A stretch of DNA of 64,000 nucleotides, taken from the NCBI RefSeq assembly GCF_910592395.1, contig NC_088324.1:11496953-11560952 (forward strand), written 5' to 3'. Source of the stretch: Lineus longissimus. Lineage: Eukaryota > Nemertea > Pilidiophora > Heteronemertea > Lineidae. The notes below the pieces were generated by a model. The model did no database searches and was not told the origin of the DNA. It saw only the letters and a list, made by a program, of their open reading frames with translations. Below, piece after piece: positions 35,601 through 48,696 of this stretch; the first letter of the stretch is position 1; each line of letters opens with the position of its first letter. The translations under genes and the position numbers were made by a program.

Positions 35601-38014
35601 TTTTCGTGTATATTTGCGAAAAGAGCATGTCCTGAATACGAGGTTGGTATGAACACAGGATTGATGATCCTTGACAATAACACGACCGGAAGGCCATAGC
35701 GTCATTTGAGAATGACACCAGAAATTAATTTCTTTTTGGAAAGACTCTACCCGGCAAGAAGACTTTCTCGCGCTCTGGCTTGCATGAAAGATAATATTCG
35801 GGTCATTATCCTTCAAGGCGCAGCCCTGCAGTCGGACACTGACATGGTCTTCCCGCTCAGATGATGGCAAAACAGGTTCTGTATCTCATCGATACGGGTT
35901 ATAGTAGTTTCTGTATCCGCCAAAAGTGGAATCACAAAGGCTGAATATGAATGCGGATGTTGATTACTACTTGGAGAGATTTCGCGCCACTATATTTTTG
36001 ATGATAGGTTCTCTTTGCTATTGTCAACTCCAAATGATTTTTTGTTGGCCTGCGGCGAAGATTCTACCCAGGCATATTTCCTCAGACTGGATGAGTTGAT
36101 AACACCGTTGGAAACACTTTTGATGAACAACCGTTTTCGTCGCTGTGTTGATGAAAATATGACTTGAGTTTCATATTTTAATAAGAATTTCATTCACTTT
36201 ATCTTGCTTGTTAGGCGATTCGCATTCCGTAAAACGGGACCCGATCACTTAATGTCATTTGACTCAGATACGTGGTAAAGCAACAGGTACATTAGATTTG
36301 ACATGGAGTCGGATATCTAGAACAAAATGTTGTTTTGGTCATTATCCCGGACACCTCTCTCGCCATTGACGTCATACGCAGAGCTAAAATATCACCTGCA
36401 GCCCAATATTTTCATTTATAATTAATCCACTTTTCATCAAAAGGTCTTTGGTGCCGTAGGGGACAGTTTCGGTGAGTACTTTGTACATTAAAGATCGAAT
36501 ATCGGAACCTTTCACAAACGTCCGAAAAGTTTGATTTCTGAGTCGTATCGGAAAAATTTCAGATTTAGACAATTATTTTGCGCCCCGGGATAGCCAACAT
36601 TGTGTCATTTTAATTGTGATCGATACTCATGTGCAAATATAGCCATCAGGCAGAAAACATTAGATGGTGTCTAATGATACCTAATGCCAAAACAAGTTCA
36701 CAATCGGATATATAAATATCAAATGTCACATAATTGCACCTTCTTTACTTTACAAAACGTTTCAATAAAAACTTCAATTTGTTTGTGAAGACAGTAATGT
36801 ACTAAGTTATAGATAAACTTGATTAAATTCTCAAGTAGTTTCTGTCTTGTCACTTACTTTTTAAACAGAAAAGGTAACTTCGGACTGTTGTACGGCGTAT
36901 CGTATAGCTGAATGAGACGTTATCAACATAAGTGAAAATAAGGCGTTTTCAATCATGCCGATCTACACTTTATCGGCGTTGAGCGTAGGTATCCCTTCTC
37001 AAGGATGGAGATTGACGCCCATCACCGCCGATAATAGGCGTGTTTTTGATATGTCTGACACAAAATGGTTCACTTTTTTTGAACTTATATACCTCCATAA
37101 CATTGGCCCCATTGCAGGTCCAAAAGAAAGCGCAAGTGCTAATACTTCATCCTTTCCTCACAAAGCTTATTTTCCAACCATTTACTCAGTAAGTAAACCA
37201 GTGGAAACGTTCGCCTGCAACATAGTAATTTCTTAACAAACAATTAAACAGCATTTACTAGGCGCCACTCTTGTCGTTTTCTGTTAGGAGGAGGAGGAGG
37301 AGATTAGGGAATTGTTTGAGTCACGCGATGAAACGCTTTGGAGAAACTTTAACTCTGTTTGACACCATTTCCCTCAAGCAAGAATATAAGACTACGGCTA
37401 CGATGTATGAGCCAATCAGAAGCTGTGTAGGACTTACCGAGCCGGGGCAGCATGTAAGGTGTCTTCTGACTCAGCGGAAGTCTCATATTCTTGCTTAGAA
37501 TGCCTGTGGCGCCTTTTGTCAAACTTTTCACTCAATGGCAAAATGGCACGTACTGAGACCGATATCGTCTTGCACATCACTGATTTCAGCCCGTTTCACA
37601 GGTGATAGATTCAATATTCCATATTTAAAAAGGTGAACGAGACTCGATATCAGTAATGAATTCTTTATGGGGTTAGAGGCTACCTATTGCTTTAATAGTC
37701 GGATGGTCAATAGATTGTAACAAATGCCGTGTTTTTGTTTCGACGGAGACATTTGATACACGACATTAGAATATGATGGCAAAAACCAGAATTTGTATTC
37801 TTCTTGTTCCAGTTCTTATACATTGTTGAAAGGTTAACGTCATTTGATACTTTGCCGCCTGCCTACCTGATTTTGGTACTTTGTCGCCCCTGTTGTCTCT
37901 ATCCATGTGTTCGCCATTTAAGCTGCTGCATTCTGCCTTGGTGCTCATCACCAGGACACACACGAAGATCACCAAGGCTATGTGCAGGTACATCTGTTCG
38001 CTTGGACGTGACAT
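32654..38014 (-). CDS. Predicted RFamide-type neuropeptide precursor (three exons)
   Basis: Exons on the minus strand are 38014-37867, 33569-33468 and 32778-32654. All junctions are GT-AG and phase 1, giving 124 aa. Residues 1-30 form a signal peptide (MYLHIALVIFVCVLVMSTKA, from Met8), cut before ECSS. The propeptide contains an RGD and a Leu-rich stretch (GLLLKHLRFRELED). Exon 3 opens with EYSKR, a dibasic cleavage site, followed by a single peptide of about 32 residues ending GFRMQTLRF, then Gly-Arg-Arg-Arg and stop. Gly before basic residues is the standard amidation and cleavage signal, so the product should be an extended LRFamide. The one-peptide-at-the-end layout resembles QRFP, kisspeptin or NPY/NPF precursors, but the body matches none clearly. 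A splice acceptor 5 bp upstream of the start suggests an untranslated first exon. Confidence 0.82.
33202..33341 (-). CDS. Possible alternative last exon of the prepropeptide gene
   Basis: A minus-strand frame open from 33456 to a TGA at 33204-33202 lies in the second intron of the prepropeptide gene. It encodes a Cys- and Asn-rich chain including TGPVCSINVCLNSNAKPN. An acceptor at 33343-33342 (CATCAG) would join it in the correct phase 1 to exon 2, replacing the LRFamide peptide. The acceptor's pyrimidine tract is weak and the intron would be only 126 bp, so this may be a chance frame. Confidence 0.2.
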
Positions 38015-41000
38015 CTTTTCTGAAAGCAAAAAGGTTTTAGAAAATGAGTAGGGAAATAGGCCCTTACTGCTCTCCCCTCAAGTAAATCTGGGATGTCCGC
38101 AAGACAATTTGTGGCAAATCGAGTGTTCCAGGCGCCGCCATTCGTATGTCTTGACAATTCACCATATCATTCCATTGCCGAAGATCCAACCCCGAATGAT
38201 TATAGTTAAACGGCCCTATTAGAAAAACCATCCCGTGATAAAACCATTAGTGCGATCTTCTAAGCAATTTCCTTGCGTTTGTTCAGCAATGCTCTTTTTC
38301 TTACAGAATCTACCGTTACCAATCAGTAATCAGGGGCCGGTTGTTTTTCGCATGTTTCTTTCTTCCTCTGAGTGGAATACATGTACATCGTGGTTATCTG
38401 ACTCATTCAAAGACAACGATATTTCGCAGGTCTCGGTGACAGAAAACTGCCATTGTTTTATAGGTCAATTGCTAGAAGTTTTAAGCCGTATCAATTGGCG
38501 ATTCTACATTACTATTCTTTCTATTATTCTTTGCTGAGTCCGATATATGAAGGTTTAACTATCAAAGAATAGGAGAGAATTGTGATTGGCCTCGGCTTCA
38601 AGTATGGGGAAAAACGTATCAGTACAAGGCATGTGCAACCTTTTCGCTGCCACGAAGTATGTGTCAGGTAATCAAGGAGGTATCAATGTTCGCATCACTC
38701 GACAACCTGGACATTGGTCGATTTTTAGCCCGATATTTGAGGAATATTGCCGATGAGCAACTCATTTCTTGTATATATTTCTGAACACGGAGAACATGTA
38801 AGCCTTCCCTTGTGTGTACATATCCTCCCCATTATCATCATTGCAATAGACAATGGTAACCATTGGTCGATTGAAATGCCGTCGAACACGGCACTTAAGC
38901 TCCTCTTAACGTGATACCGGGACATGTAGCGACTTCAAATCTCGTTCCATCCCCTTAATTGCTCCCTCGTTGAATATCAACGTTCTTACTTCTTTTAATT
39001 GAAATTACAACACGACTCGAGATTGTGTCAATTGTGATGAGGTCAAACGTCAGCGCCTACCTACATGTAATCAATTTTGCCATCTAAATTCGATCGGGTC
39101 TGCAATATTTTATCTTTCTGTTTTTGTGTCTCGAGATGTCTCGGCGGGTTGTCGCATTCATCTACATGCAGAAAGATCTGATCTCGAGTATATACAAATT
39201 GCTTCCCTTTGCACAACTAATCCCAAGCTCAATAGCTTAAATATCGAGAGTTTGACGAAAGTGATAACCACGTCGTACATCTTCAATTGTAAACAGCCTT
39301 TGGCAATTTTGCCATCATCGCTATACGAACAGTTATTTTCATGATTTGCATTAGAATATCTCGCCTAGAAGTTCATGACATCAAAGTCAACGCCTAAGGA
39401 TTGAAGAAAGTCAACGCCTAAGGACTAGAATTAATGTGTCAATCTTTTTAAATACGTGTACATGTACTGTATTATTTTTAGCAAAGATACCTCATATCGC
39501 AGACAATTCGAGCCGATGGTGTAAAAACTTGAACAATCGTTGAACTACAACCTGTCCCTTTGTGGCTCTACACCACCTGGCGAAGAAAGAAATCGCAAGG
39601 AATTTTCTGTCGAAGTTTCAGGCAAGATTCACAAGTTAATAAAGGATAAGAAGTAGTAATGGATTGTGATCTCCTGACTTTTTATTCATGGTACATGCCA
39701 ATATTTGGTCGCATCTTTGATGAAGCAACACGTCGAGAAGGGAACATGCAGGGGAGCTTTCATTGGCTTCTTCTGCAGTCATGTTACGATGGGGACTGAT
39801 GCCTTTTCAATTGACCGGGAACTCGCTGAAAACGTTTTTTATGGGCACCAGACTCACAGTCTGCGGACCATATTGATATCACTCATGTTCTGGTTTCTTT
39901 CTTCCTGTTCCAATTCCACAAACATTATTGCGGGAGTTCTCCAAAACAGCTAAATAAACCAAAAATCTATCGCCCCTATACCACCAAACATAATCCCATC
40001 TATGTGTACGTCGCAAAAGACTTTTCAAAATTCGGATCATTTCGATGAATTCTAGTTTTTGGATGAGCCAATTTGTGCTCTAATTTATGTTTACTTTCTT
40101 GCAATAAATATACATGTACATGTAGAGCGACATCCGCCGCTAAACCTCACCAAGCCTTCTAAAATGTGGCTGCAACTGTTTCTGCAACAAAATAATGGCC
40201 ACACTGTCCATTTTAAACTATAGGTATAGTGAAGGTGACATGCCCTTCCGACCAGCCAACTTGTATCTACCACTCAGCCAAGTCAATGCACCGCGAAGAG
40301 GGTTTGTCTAAGCAAAATCCGTGCCCACCATTCCGGTACACTGATCAAAGGATCATCTTCCTTATTCCAATTGTTGACTCTCGGGCCGGTATCCATGGTT
40401 AAGGACATTCTCCTCAAATAAAAATGGGCTGCGGGGTTTTTGTCAAGAAGATTTTATTCGCTTATATAATTATATGCTTGGTACTGTACCTATAGTTGCT
40501 GTGCCTACCTGTGTATACGCACAGCATCTTTTGACTACACAATAAAATAATCATGTATACATGTATTCTTGACGACAATCTTCAATTGGATAGTCATATC
40601 GATAGCTGTTGGTCAGTTAATGACAGTTTCCGATGCAAAACCGAGCTATGCCATGACCATTCATCCGAACAGTTCATTAAACATTCATCTTGGACTAAAT
40701 GTAACAGTGTTTGCCCACTCACGAAGTTGAAAGAGCCGACGGATATTTGCTAATGCACAGTATGGATGGATCTATACTTGATAACACTTGACATGACAGA
40801 CGGAAATGTATTGGTATTAGGCTTTCTTTGGAGCTAACGTTGGCGTTTGCTGGTGACCAAAATATAGTGTGTCATCACCATCCGATCTACATCCAAACCG
40901 GAGATAGTGACACCGGCAAATTTCGTCTTTATCTAACCCTATTGTTTGGAAATGTGATAATGTGCCAACTAGCAGCCAGTTTCGTCAATGATACCGAATA

Positions 41001-44000
41001 CTTTGCAGGTGTATTCACTTTCAGCAAGTCAGAACGACAAGAAACTCTTTCAGCAACAAATAGCGAAAATTGATACACCCACTAAAGAAAAAGCATTGGA
41101 AAAGTAAGGGGGTTCTGACATGCGCTATAGGTTTTTTACTCGTTTCAAAATGGGACCACTTTTTTTTCTTTTTTGTCGATAAATGAATAATTAATTGGAG
41201 AGCGCGCTTAATGGCGTGATATGGGAATTTTCTCGATTTCAACGGTTGAGCTGCCAAACTGGCATGAACTATCATCGGCAATCCGCGTGGTTAAACTCGC
41301 TATAGATCTAGAAAAATGCAATTCACAAAGAAAACGTTAAGCATTGAATTTCGAAGAGGTTTTCCTGGTTGGTTCGATTGGGAACTTTTATAGTGTCTTC
41401 AGTGAACTTCCTACGTTATTGTACGTGTTCAAAAGGCTCAATTGCACGCAAAATGTTCTTCAAGCCAATAAACCACGTGATTATCTCCTAAAAGCAGGTT
41501 TGGGACGCCTTACTTTACGTACATAGTTTCTTTAGTACTTCGTTGTTCGGAAAAGAAGTTATGACTTTTAGTTATTCTGGTTATTAGTTACTCTAGATAT
41601 GAGTAATTCACTTGAATATCAATTGATCTGAAATTAGTTAGCGATAACCATAGTCAATCCATGGATCCGATGTAAACTCCTGATAGATTCTGTTCTAATT
41701 AAACCCATATATGTCACTCAAAAACCCAAATAAGGTTTCCAAGCACCAGTTATTTCATTAACAGATGAAACGGAGTTTAAAACCTTGAAGTAAACCTTAC
41801 GGTGTTTAAGAAATGACGATGAACAAAAAGTTACCTTTGAATTCGAACGGAGTACTAAAAAGTGATCTCGCTTTTCAGAGCAAATCCGTTAACACTCCAT
41901 ATCAGTTACATCAAATTTATTATTTGAAGTAATACGTTTTTGGTTACATGTAGTGCATTCGATTTTCGACTGAACAGTAAACAGTTACAAACCGGCATCG
42001 ATTCCTTCAGCGGTGACAGTGTTTCTAAAAGAAGTTAGAGAATACCGATGTGATTTTCTCAACCAAGACAGATGTATTCCGTCATGAAAAAGGCTGTACT
42101 ATATGCACTGGTGTAATATTACACTAGTTCCTCCTATGACGGATTTCCTTGGCGGAGGTTTTTTCAGTCAGTCTATATTCTTTGGGTTGCTGCGAGGGAA
42201 GAGAACGGATTGTTTGTGTCAAAGGTTACTTTGGTCGTCAGGCACTTCGTAAAATTTCGAATTCGTTGTCATTGACTATAAGCTCTCCACCATGCGAAAT
42301 TGCAATGGTGTTGAATCTGAACCCTGTCCGATATTTATAAGCATATAGTACGCCATTGATGTCTTCCTTGATAATCAGAATCAGACAATCTTTCAATAAA
42401 ATGGACAGGAAAGGCAAGATTCTGCTTACATTAAAGGTTGGTCACGCAATGACGCTTTCTGGCTGATTTCACAGTCACGTGATTGGGTGTTGATTTATTG
42501 TGTTTATCGTAGTCTCATCAAGACCAGCCTGGCCCTTCCCACTAAATAACCATTGAAAGACGACTCCGAATGTACAAACAAATGTCCATCAACGAGTATA
42601 CTACAATCCAACCTCGCGTTAGGGATTTAATTGTTGAGAGAGAATGGGGATGTATAAAGCAACGTCTCCTTCCGCAGGGAATTCTGCCTTAGGTCACCAC
42701 GAGGTAGGCCTGCTGACACCAAAAATAGCTGATCCTCACCTCAAAGTGGATTCATCGAGTTAACACCATGTTTCCACTCCAATTTGGAAATTGCTTCAGT
42801 TGGTTTGTCAATCTGACAGATTTAATCCACAACAGCATCTGTGACACTCACTTCATAGACCACTAATTACCAAATGGAAGTAACAAATTAGTCCAATGCT
42901 ATAGTTCGTTACTTAAACCTGAAAGTAAGAACCGAAGGGATGTTTCCACGCCAGTTGTCGCGACTAAAGGATTGATATTTGGTGGCGTTTCTCAGGTAGA
43001 CACATCAACTTATGTCACCAAAGGCACTATTTTGGACTGCAATAGCGGCCAATCAGCAGGCCTCAATATGCTTTTTTGGTACAGGAAGTAACATTGAACA
43101 CATCTGATTGGCCCAAAGTATATACTTGGGGTCGTAAAAGTCTTTCTGAGGAAAGTCGCGAATTGGAATCAGTGGCTGTGAAAGATGAATATAATGGTCG
43201 ATCTATACTTTCATCTTCTAACCTTGCTTTCACTGTACTGGAACAGTACCTAATATGTACCTCTGACCTTGACAGTAAATAAAACCTTTAATGCAAACTT
43301 GTAAATGATTGCGAAATAGAAAATCAGAAATACCAATATGTATTTCTAACTCAAGTTGACATTTAAAATTGGATTGAAGTCGCATTCACGTTTCACAAAG
43401 TCATATTTTGTCATCAACAGATTTTGTGTCAAAATTTACTGTTATCATCGATCAGAGTTTAAGTAGGGGTTGTTTTGTTTGGAGTGTTTACATGTTTGAT
43501 GTTGAAATGTTTTGTCAAAATATATTTTACAGAAAACACTCTGTTATGTGGAATGCAATATTTTGATCATAACACAATATCTCAAATGGATTCCAATTTG
43601 TTCCTTTATTACTTTGTAAAGGTAGTCGTTGAAAGAATATTCTAGCGTTGAAAGTGACTGTGTATTTTTTACTGAGAACAGAAAAACAACGAAACGTTCA
43701 ATCGGAATACAAAATTTAGCATGTTTTTGTCTTAAATTTCTATGGCGATGTACAACCGTCACGAAATAACAAAACTAACAGTAACCTACACAAGGACACT
43801 GAAATCCATGTCACATCGATTCCCAATGGTTCCATTTCGGCAGATGTCAGTGATCTCATCTAATTAAACAACTGGTTGATCAAACAGGAGGTTGAGATAC
43901 GAAACCAATATTTTACTTTAATTGTGGTTTGCTTACGTTTCAAGTGTAACCTCCTTATTTCATTTAAAGGGTCATATTATATGGATACTAGCACTAAGAC

Positions 44001-47000
44001 GATAAAATATTCTTTCAAAGGTATCGATCTCTATGGGCGTGTTTTCAGAAGGAAAGCCAGTATGTGCCATTAAAATAGGCATATTGAATTTTCCTATCGA
44101 CAAGGGTAATGATCATCTGAGCCCCATTACCACGACAAAGATAATAGGTTGCCGCATGTGCGCGACATGCTGAGAGAGATTGTTAACAAATTTTTCGACG
44201 CAAACTTCACATGCGTAACAGTTCTATGCTGATCGTAGCAAAAAAAAACTGTTATTTAGCAACGAAAATTGACCGGAAGTAGACACTGGCCGATATGGGT
44301 GGTAAACAGGGGGTTTTTGATTAGTTCGATTCTGAAAACTGTGCTGACGAAGCAAGATTTAGCCAAAAGGGTAATCTGACTCTCGCAGACCAAGCTGAAG
44401 CGACATTGACGTGGAAAATTGCACTATGGGAATCTTGATCACATATTGTTTTTGTACACCTCAGGAGATGAAACCGATCACGCGAGACACGCCGAGAACA
44501 CCCTGGGCCAAGTTAATGACCGAGGTGACGGTTTATCCGTAGACTGAAGTTTTTTATCGTCAAATTACAACAAAAATTAATGCGAATAACTATTAGAACT
44601 GGCATTCTAATTTGATAAGAAGGACTGCAATATATTTCAATTTATCCACTTATCCCTTGTGTATCTTTCCCAGGTTTAATTCTGGTGGTTAATCAAGGCT
44701 TAATTGAGATGAGAGCTCGTACATGGCCCCTTCCCTCGGGGGCCGGTGAAGGTCGACGACGAAAAAAACCTGTTCAAACGACTGGTTTGACTTCAATATT
44801 TCAAGTGAAAACATCATCTTTGTCTTTAATCTTTGTCATTGTGGAAACCCTACAGACATGGCTGATGTGAATTTGAATCAAATTCGTCTTGGCGGGGGTA
44901 TTTTCTTTGAAATTAGCCGTATCGGTTAAAAAAGATTTTGCGAAGGGTCTTTTTGAGAACATGTGTCATCATGTGTGAGAAAAAGTAAAATATTTTATCT
45001 ATGTTGTGGAAGGTTAATATCGACGCCCTAAGATAAAAACAGCAGTCAACTTAAGACGTACTAAGTTACATTCAGGTGGTACACTTCAAAAGTGAGGCCA
45101 CCGACCCTCAGGTGTCTTGTCTGGAAAACATCTTCGTTTCGAATTTTCAGTCTATTTTCTGGGCCCCCTATAATTTCATTTGAAATAAAAATGCTGTTTG
45201 AAAAAGGTGAGACGTTGTCTGAAGAATATCCGAAGGCTTATTAAAAAGAACCCGAATCATGTCGGTGCAGCACATTATTCATTATGTCGTGTGCAGGGGA
45301 GTCATAGAATAAGACTATTCATGCGATATCAAAATGACCCAATATCATTGCCGGTTTATCAAAAGTCTAGTCTAGGATATATCTTCGATAATTAACAAGA
45401 AAGTTGATAAGCATCTGGTGCCGGACGACAGAAAGACTGCTCTGTCCATCTGACACCTGGGTACATGCTTGTGGTTGTCATATTGGTCGTCCACGCTCAC
45501 GCACAAAAAGCCTCACAAAGAAATATTTCAGTAAGAATTATCTAACTATGTACATGAGAGGCGAAGCAAGATTCACCGTGCATGAAATTTCTTCGCAAGG
45601 CACAGCCTCAAGTTGCTATTCCAAACTTTAATTCCGAGGATGAAAAGAGGACGTATCGGTTTGACCACTCTATGACAACCGGACCATATCCCGTATCATT
45701 TCCATGGGATGCATGTCGGTTACTTAATGAGGACCTTCCTTATTCTTTCTTTGTAGTCACAGACAAAGGAACATGTGAAGGATTATACGTGTCTTGATTC
45801 CTGCATTCTGTCTTTGATGACCATCCTTTGAAGAATGACCCCCATATATAGTTTTAGAAAAAGCTTGTGGTTTAAGACTTGTCACGGAAGTGCTGAACAA
45901 TAGCGCGTAGCCTTAGTTCCTAGATCCGCCGGCTTATTTGAATCGTTTCCCCTCCGTTTTGTTCACAACAGGGTGTGACTATAGCGGCTACTAGTATAAG
46001 GGTATTCCTCGTCTGCATCGTCTTGGGCGTCTCTGTTACGGTTGTTCATTTATAACTTTTACAATGGCGAAGTAATTGGATCGTCAATTGCAGTGGCAAC
46101 TGAATCGCTGCAGTGGAACCAGTCCTTTACAGATTCACAATATTTTTCATATTTCTCTCATTCATAGCAAAGTGCGGTCCAATATGGTCATCATCGTCAA
46201 CCTACCAGTTTCAATCAATGCGGAAGGAATCTTAGACGTCGATTGATTTTCGTAGCCGTTTTTTGAGAAATGTTTAAAAATTCTCCTTTTGAGGACTCTG
46301 AATCAGCACTGTACGATCCGCAGAAGTTGGAATAAGATAACCAGATTTTTAAAATATTTCGGCATGCGCCTGAATAAGCGTCATTGTATTTTTACGAGCG
46401 CTTCACTCGCACTATTATATTTTTAAGAGTGCTTCATTATATTTTTACATGTGCTTTTCTATGTACAGATAATACAGCAATTCATCATATATTTCTAATT
46501 TCTTCTCTATTTCTAAAAAACACCCTCCCGTAAGAAACCTTGCAATTGAATTGCGTTTTCATGTCCTCTAACCAGTTAGAGATTTCTTCCCGATTCGTCA
46601 ATGTCACATTGACCTTTACATCACCTTTTGTGATCAGTTGTCATCAGAAAAAGCACGTGTCCTTTCACAAGGTTGTGACGAATCAACGTAAATCAATGCA
46701 GTGTTATGTTCGCCCATGCTGGCTCTTGATGATCCGTCAGTTTCATATGTTTCGGCCTGCCCTCGCCAGATGAAAGACAAAGGTTTGCGGGTTTCAGTAC
46801 TTATTCAACTGGTTTCCGTTGATTTTTTACCAGACATTCGCCCTTGCATTATGCCGAAAATCATAGATGTCTATTAGGCATGTCGAACTGACAATTCTCA
46901 TATGTCTGTCAGACATCAACCAGTTGATATTTTGATAGACATATATGTTTTATGTCTATAAGATATCTAGTTAGAAAGTTGACTTATATGGGCATCAACT

Positions 47001-47370
47001 TGTGATGTCTATACATCTAAAGACATCACCAGACCTCCTCTAAGAAGAAATTGCAGAATGTCACAATCAATTATAAGTATGTTGATAAAGCACTATCTCG
47101 CGTCGTAACGGTAACAAGTATAAATTGAACATAAGTGCAAGGAAAGTGATCAGAATTCGGTTCCGTCAGATATTTTACGCTTTGATACGTGAAAACACTA
47201 GAATTCGATATCAGTACAAGTAAACATCTGCATTAATAACTTGAATCATCGTATACTTCGCAAGAGAATAAAAACAAAATATAGAAAACAATTAATGATT
47301 GTGCGTCAATATAATGCACTCAAATCTAAATGTATACAGTAAAAACGAAATTAATGCAGTTTTATTAGCG
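38015..47370. other. Long gene-poor stretch
   Basis: About 9 kb without a supported exon on either strand. Frames of 60-90 codons occur (for example 40553-40753, Cys-containing, and 45582-45797) but lack coherent splice partners, signal peptides or recognised motifs. AT-rich, with occasional ACATGTACATGT-like words. Around 46860-47035 the word AGACAT or ATGTCT recurs many times, a local low-complexity patch. Confidence 0.4.
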
Positions 47371-47454
47371 ATTTCAATGAGTTTGATGCGTTTGACCGGA
47401 GGCCCTGCTATAGTTACGTACATGTACTCGGAAAATCAAAACCATTAAATGCCA

Positions 47455-48696
47455 AAATCCCTGATAAATCGTTAGGGAAGCATGAGAAAGAGGCCAGAAT
47501 AATCGAGAATGTGAGATCCTTCAGCATATAAACCTTGCAATTGAAGTATCATACAATTAAAAGAAACAAGAAAAACTAAACAGTGACGATACCTTAAGGT
47601 TCGAACGTGATTTATCTCCTCATTACCCACAAAGTGTCGCCGGCGTATCGCCTTAAAAGATCTAAGTAACATAAGTTAGGTCGATCATCGAAGCTCTAAT
47701 TTGGAAGCGACATGATTTGTGAAAATGTGCAATATTTCATGAACTGGGTTACATAAATTCATCAGAGACTTACGAAAAACACCCATTATCTAACGGAAAA
47801 TGTAGAGTAAATCAGACTATGACAAAGTAGCGGTCTATACTAAGACAAACTAGGTCTGTATTATTAGTAAGAATCACCATGCATTGATAATGAAAAGTTA
47901 AACATTGAAGAGAAAAAGGAAAAAGGAAACATGACGAGGTCCTACCTTGCATCCACCCTGCTTGTTAATTCCAGCAAGTTACAACAATCTGACAGTTTAC
48001 CGAGTTCGATACTTATAACAAGGGGCAGACGCTCGGAATGCTGAGCCGCTATTGGCAGACGGGGTGCGGTGTCACAGGATTCGCGTGGTGAGCTTGTACT
48101 GCTTTGAATTAGGAAATCACCGGAGACGAGGTTGACGCCATGCGTGTCGTCCGTAATGACCACATTTGTCCGGCCTGCCTCCACAGAAAACTCTTGACCA
48201 TCACCACCATCATCATCATCATCATTATGAAAATTGAAAATTGAAGACCCCGCAAAATCATATTAAAAACTACTTGTTGATTAATAATGCAACAGGAGAA
48301 GAACAGACATATCGTGAGGATAACTCGCCCTGCCCTTTAAGGTGATACACTCTGGTGATCAAGTGTACAAGCGAATCGATAAGACGCGCCGACCTGACCG
48401 GTTTTTGCAAGTACACTTTTGTAAGTTGAATTTTCATCACGATTTTATCCATCGTCGCCCCAGCCATCGCCTTCCTTTGTGGTGTATTAAAGGGAAATAA
48501 GAGGGAAGAGGGATTCAGTGAGACATGTGATAAAAACCCAAATCTCCACCATTCGCCGTCACCTACCATCATACACAATAGCCTACATTTGGCTAATCTG
48601 CAATGAATGACTTTTGCCAGTGACGGCGAGTTTTTTGGAAATGGCTTGCCTATTTCGGGTGAGCCTGCTGGTATATTTTGTTTTAGTGTATATACA
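47455..48696 (-). CDS. Candidate unrecognised multi-exon gene (low confidence)
   Basis: Minus-strand blocks with matching splice phases are as follows. A frame ending at a donor near 47945 (GTAGGA) encodes an acidic start and EFSVEAGRTNVVITDD. A middle exon of about 47670-47598 encodes RSFKAIRRRHFVGNEEINH in phase 2, preceded by a good branch point and acceptor (CCTAAC then TTACTTAG). A short last exon near 47462 gives DFGI and stop after another CCTAAC/CAG acceptor. An AATAAA follows on the minus strand near 47360. An upstream exon near 48690-48555 is possible (PEIGKPFPKNSPSLAKV, donor GTAGGT). The 3' splice site of the acidic exon would sit behind a GAT repeat. No family was recognised. Confidence 0.3.

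Noticed and set aside
35460..35870. Overlapping long frames on both strands (116 codons on minus, coding-like stretches on plus broken by stops)
   Set aside because: No recognised motif, no splice partners, and each plus-strand frame is interrupted. A decayed pseudogene is possible but cannot be supported.
36384..36572. Minus-strand 62-codon frame with a donor-like end (CTGCAG then GTGATA)
   Set aside because: Lies inside the prepropeptide intron, lacks a matching phase to its neighbours and has no recognisable family.
40553..40753. Cys-containing 66-codon frame (about eight Cys)
   Set aside because: No signal peptide, no flanking splice sites of matching phase, and Cys spacing fits no family I know.
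45582..45797. 71-codon plus-strand frame that looks codon-like
   Set aside because: Isolated; no upstream promoter context, splice partner or motif. Length is within chance expectation for this base composition.
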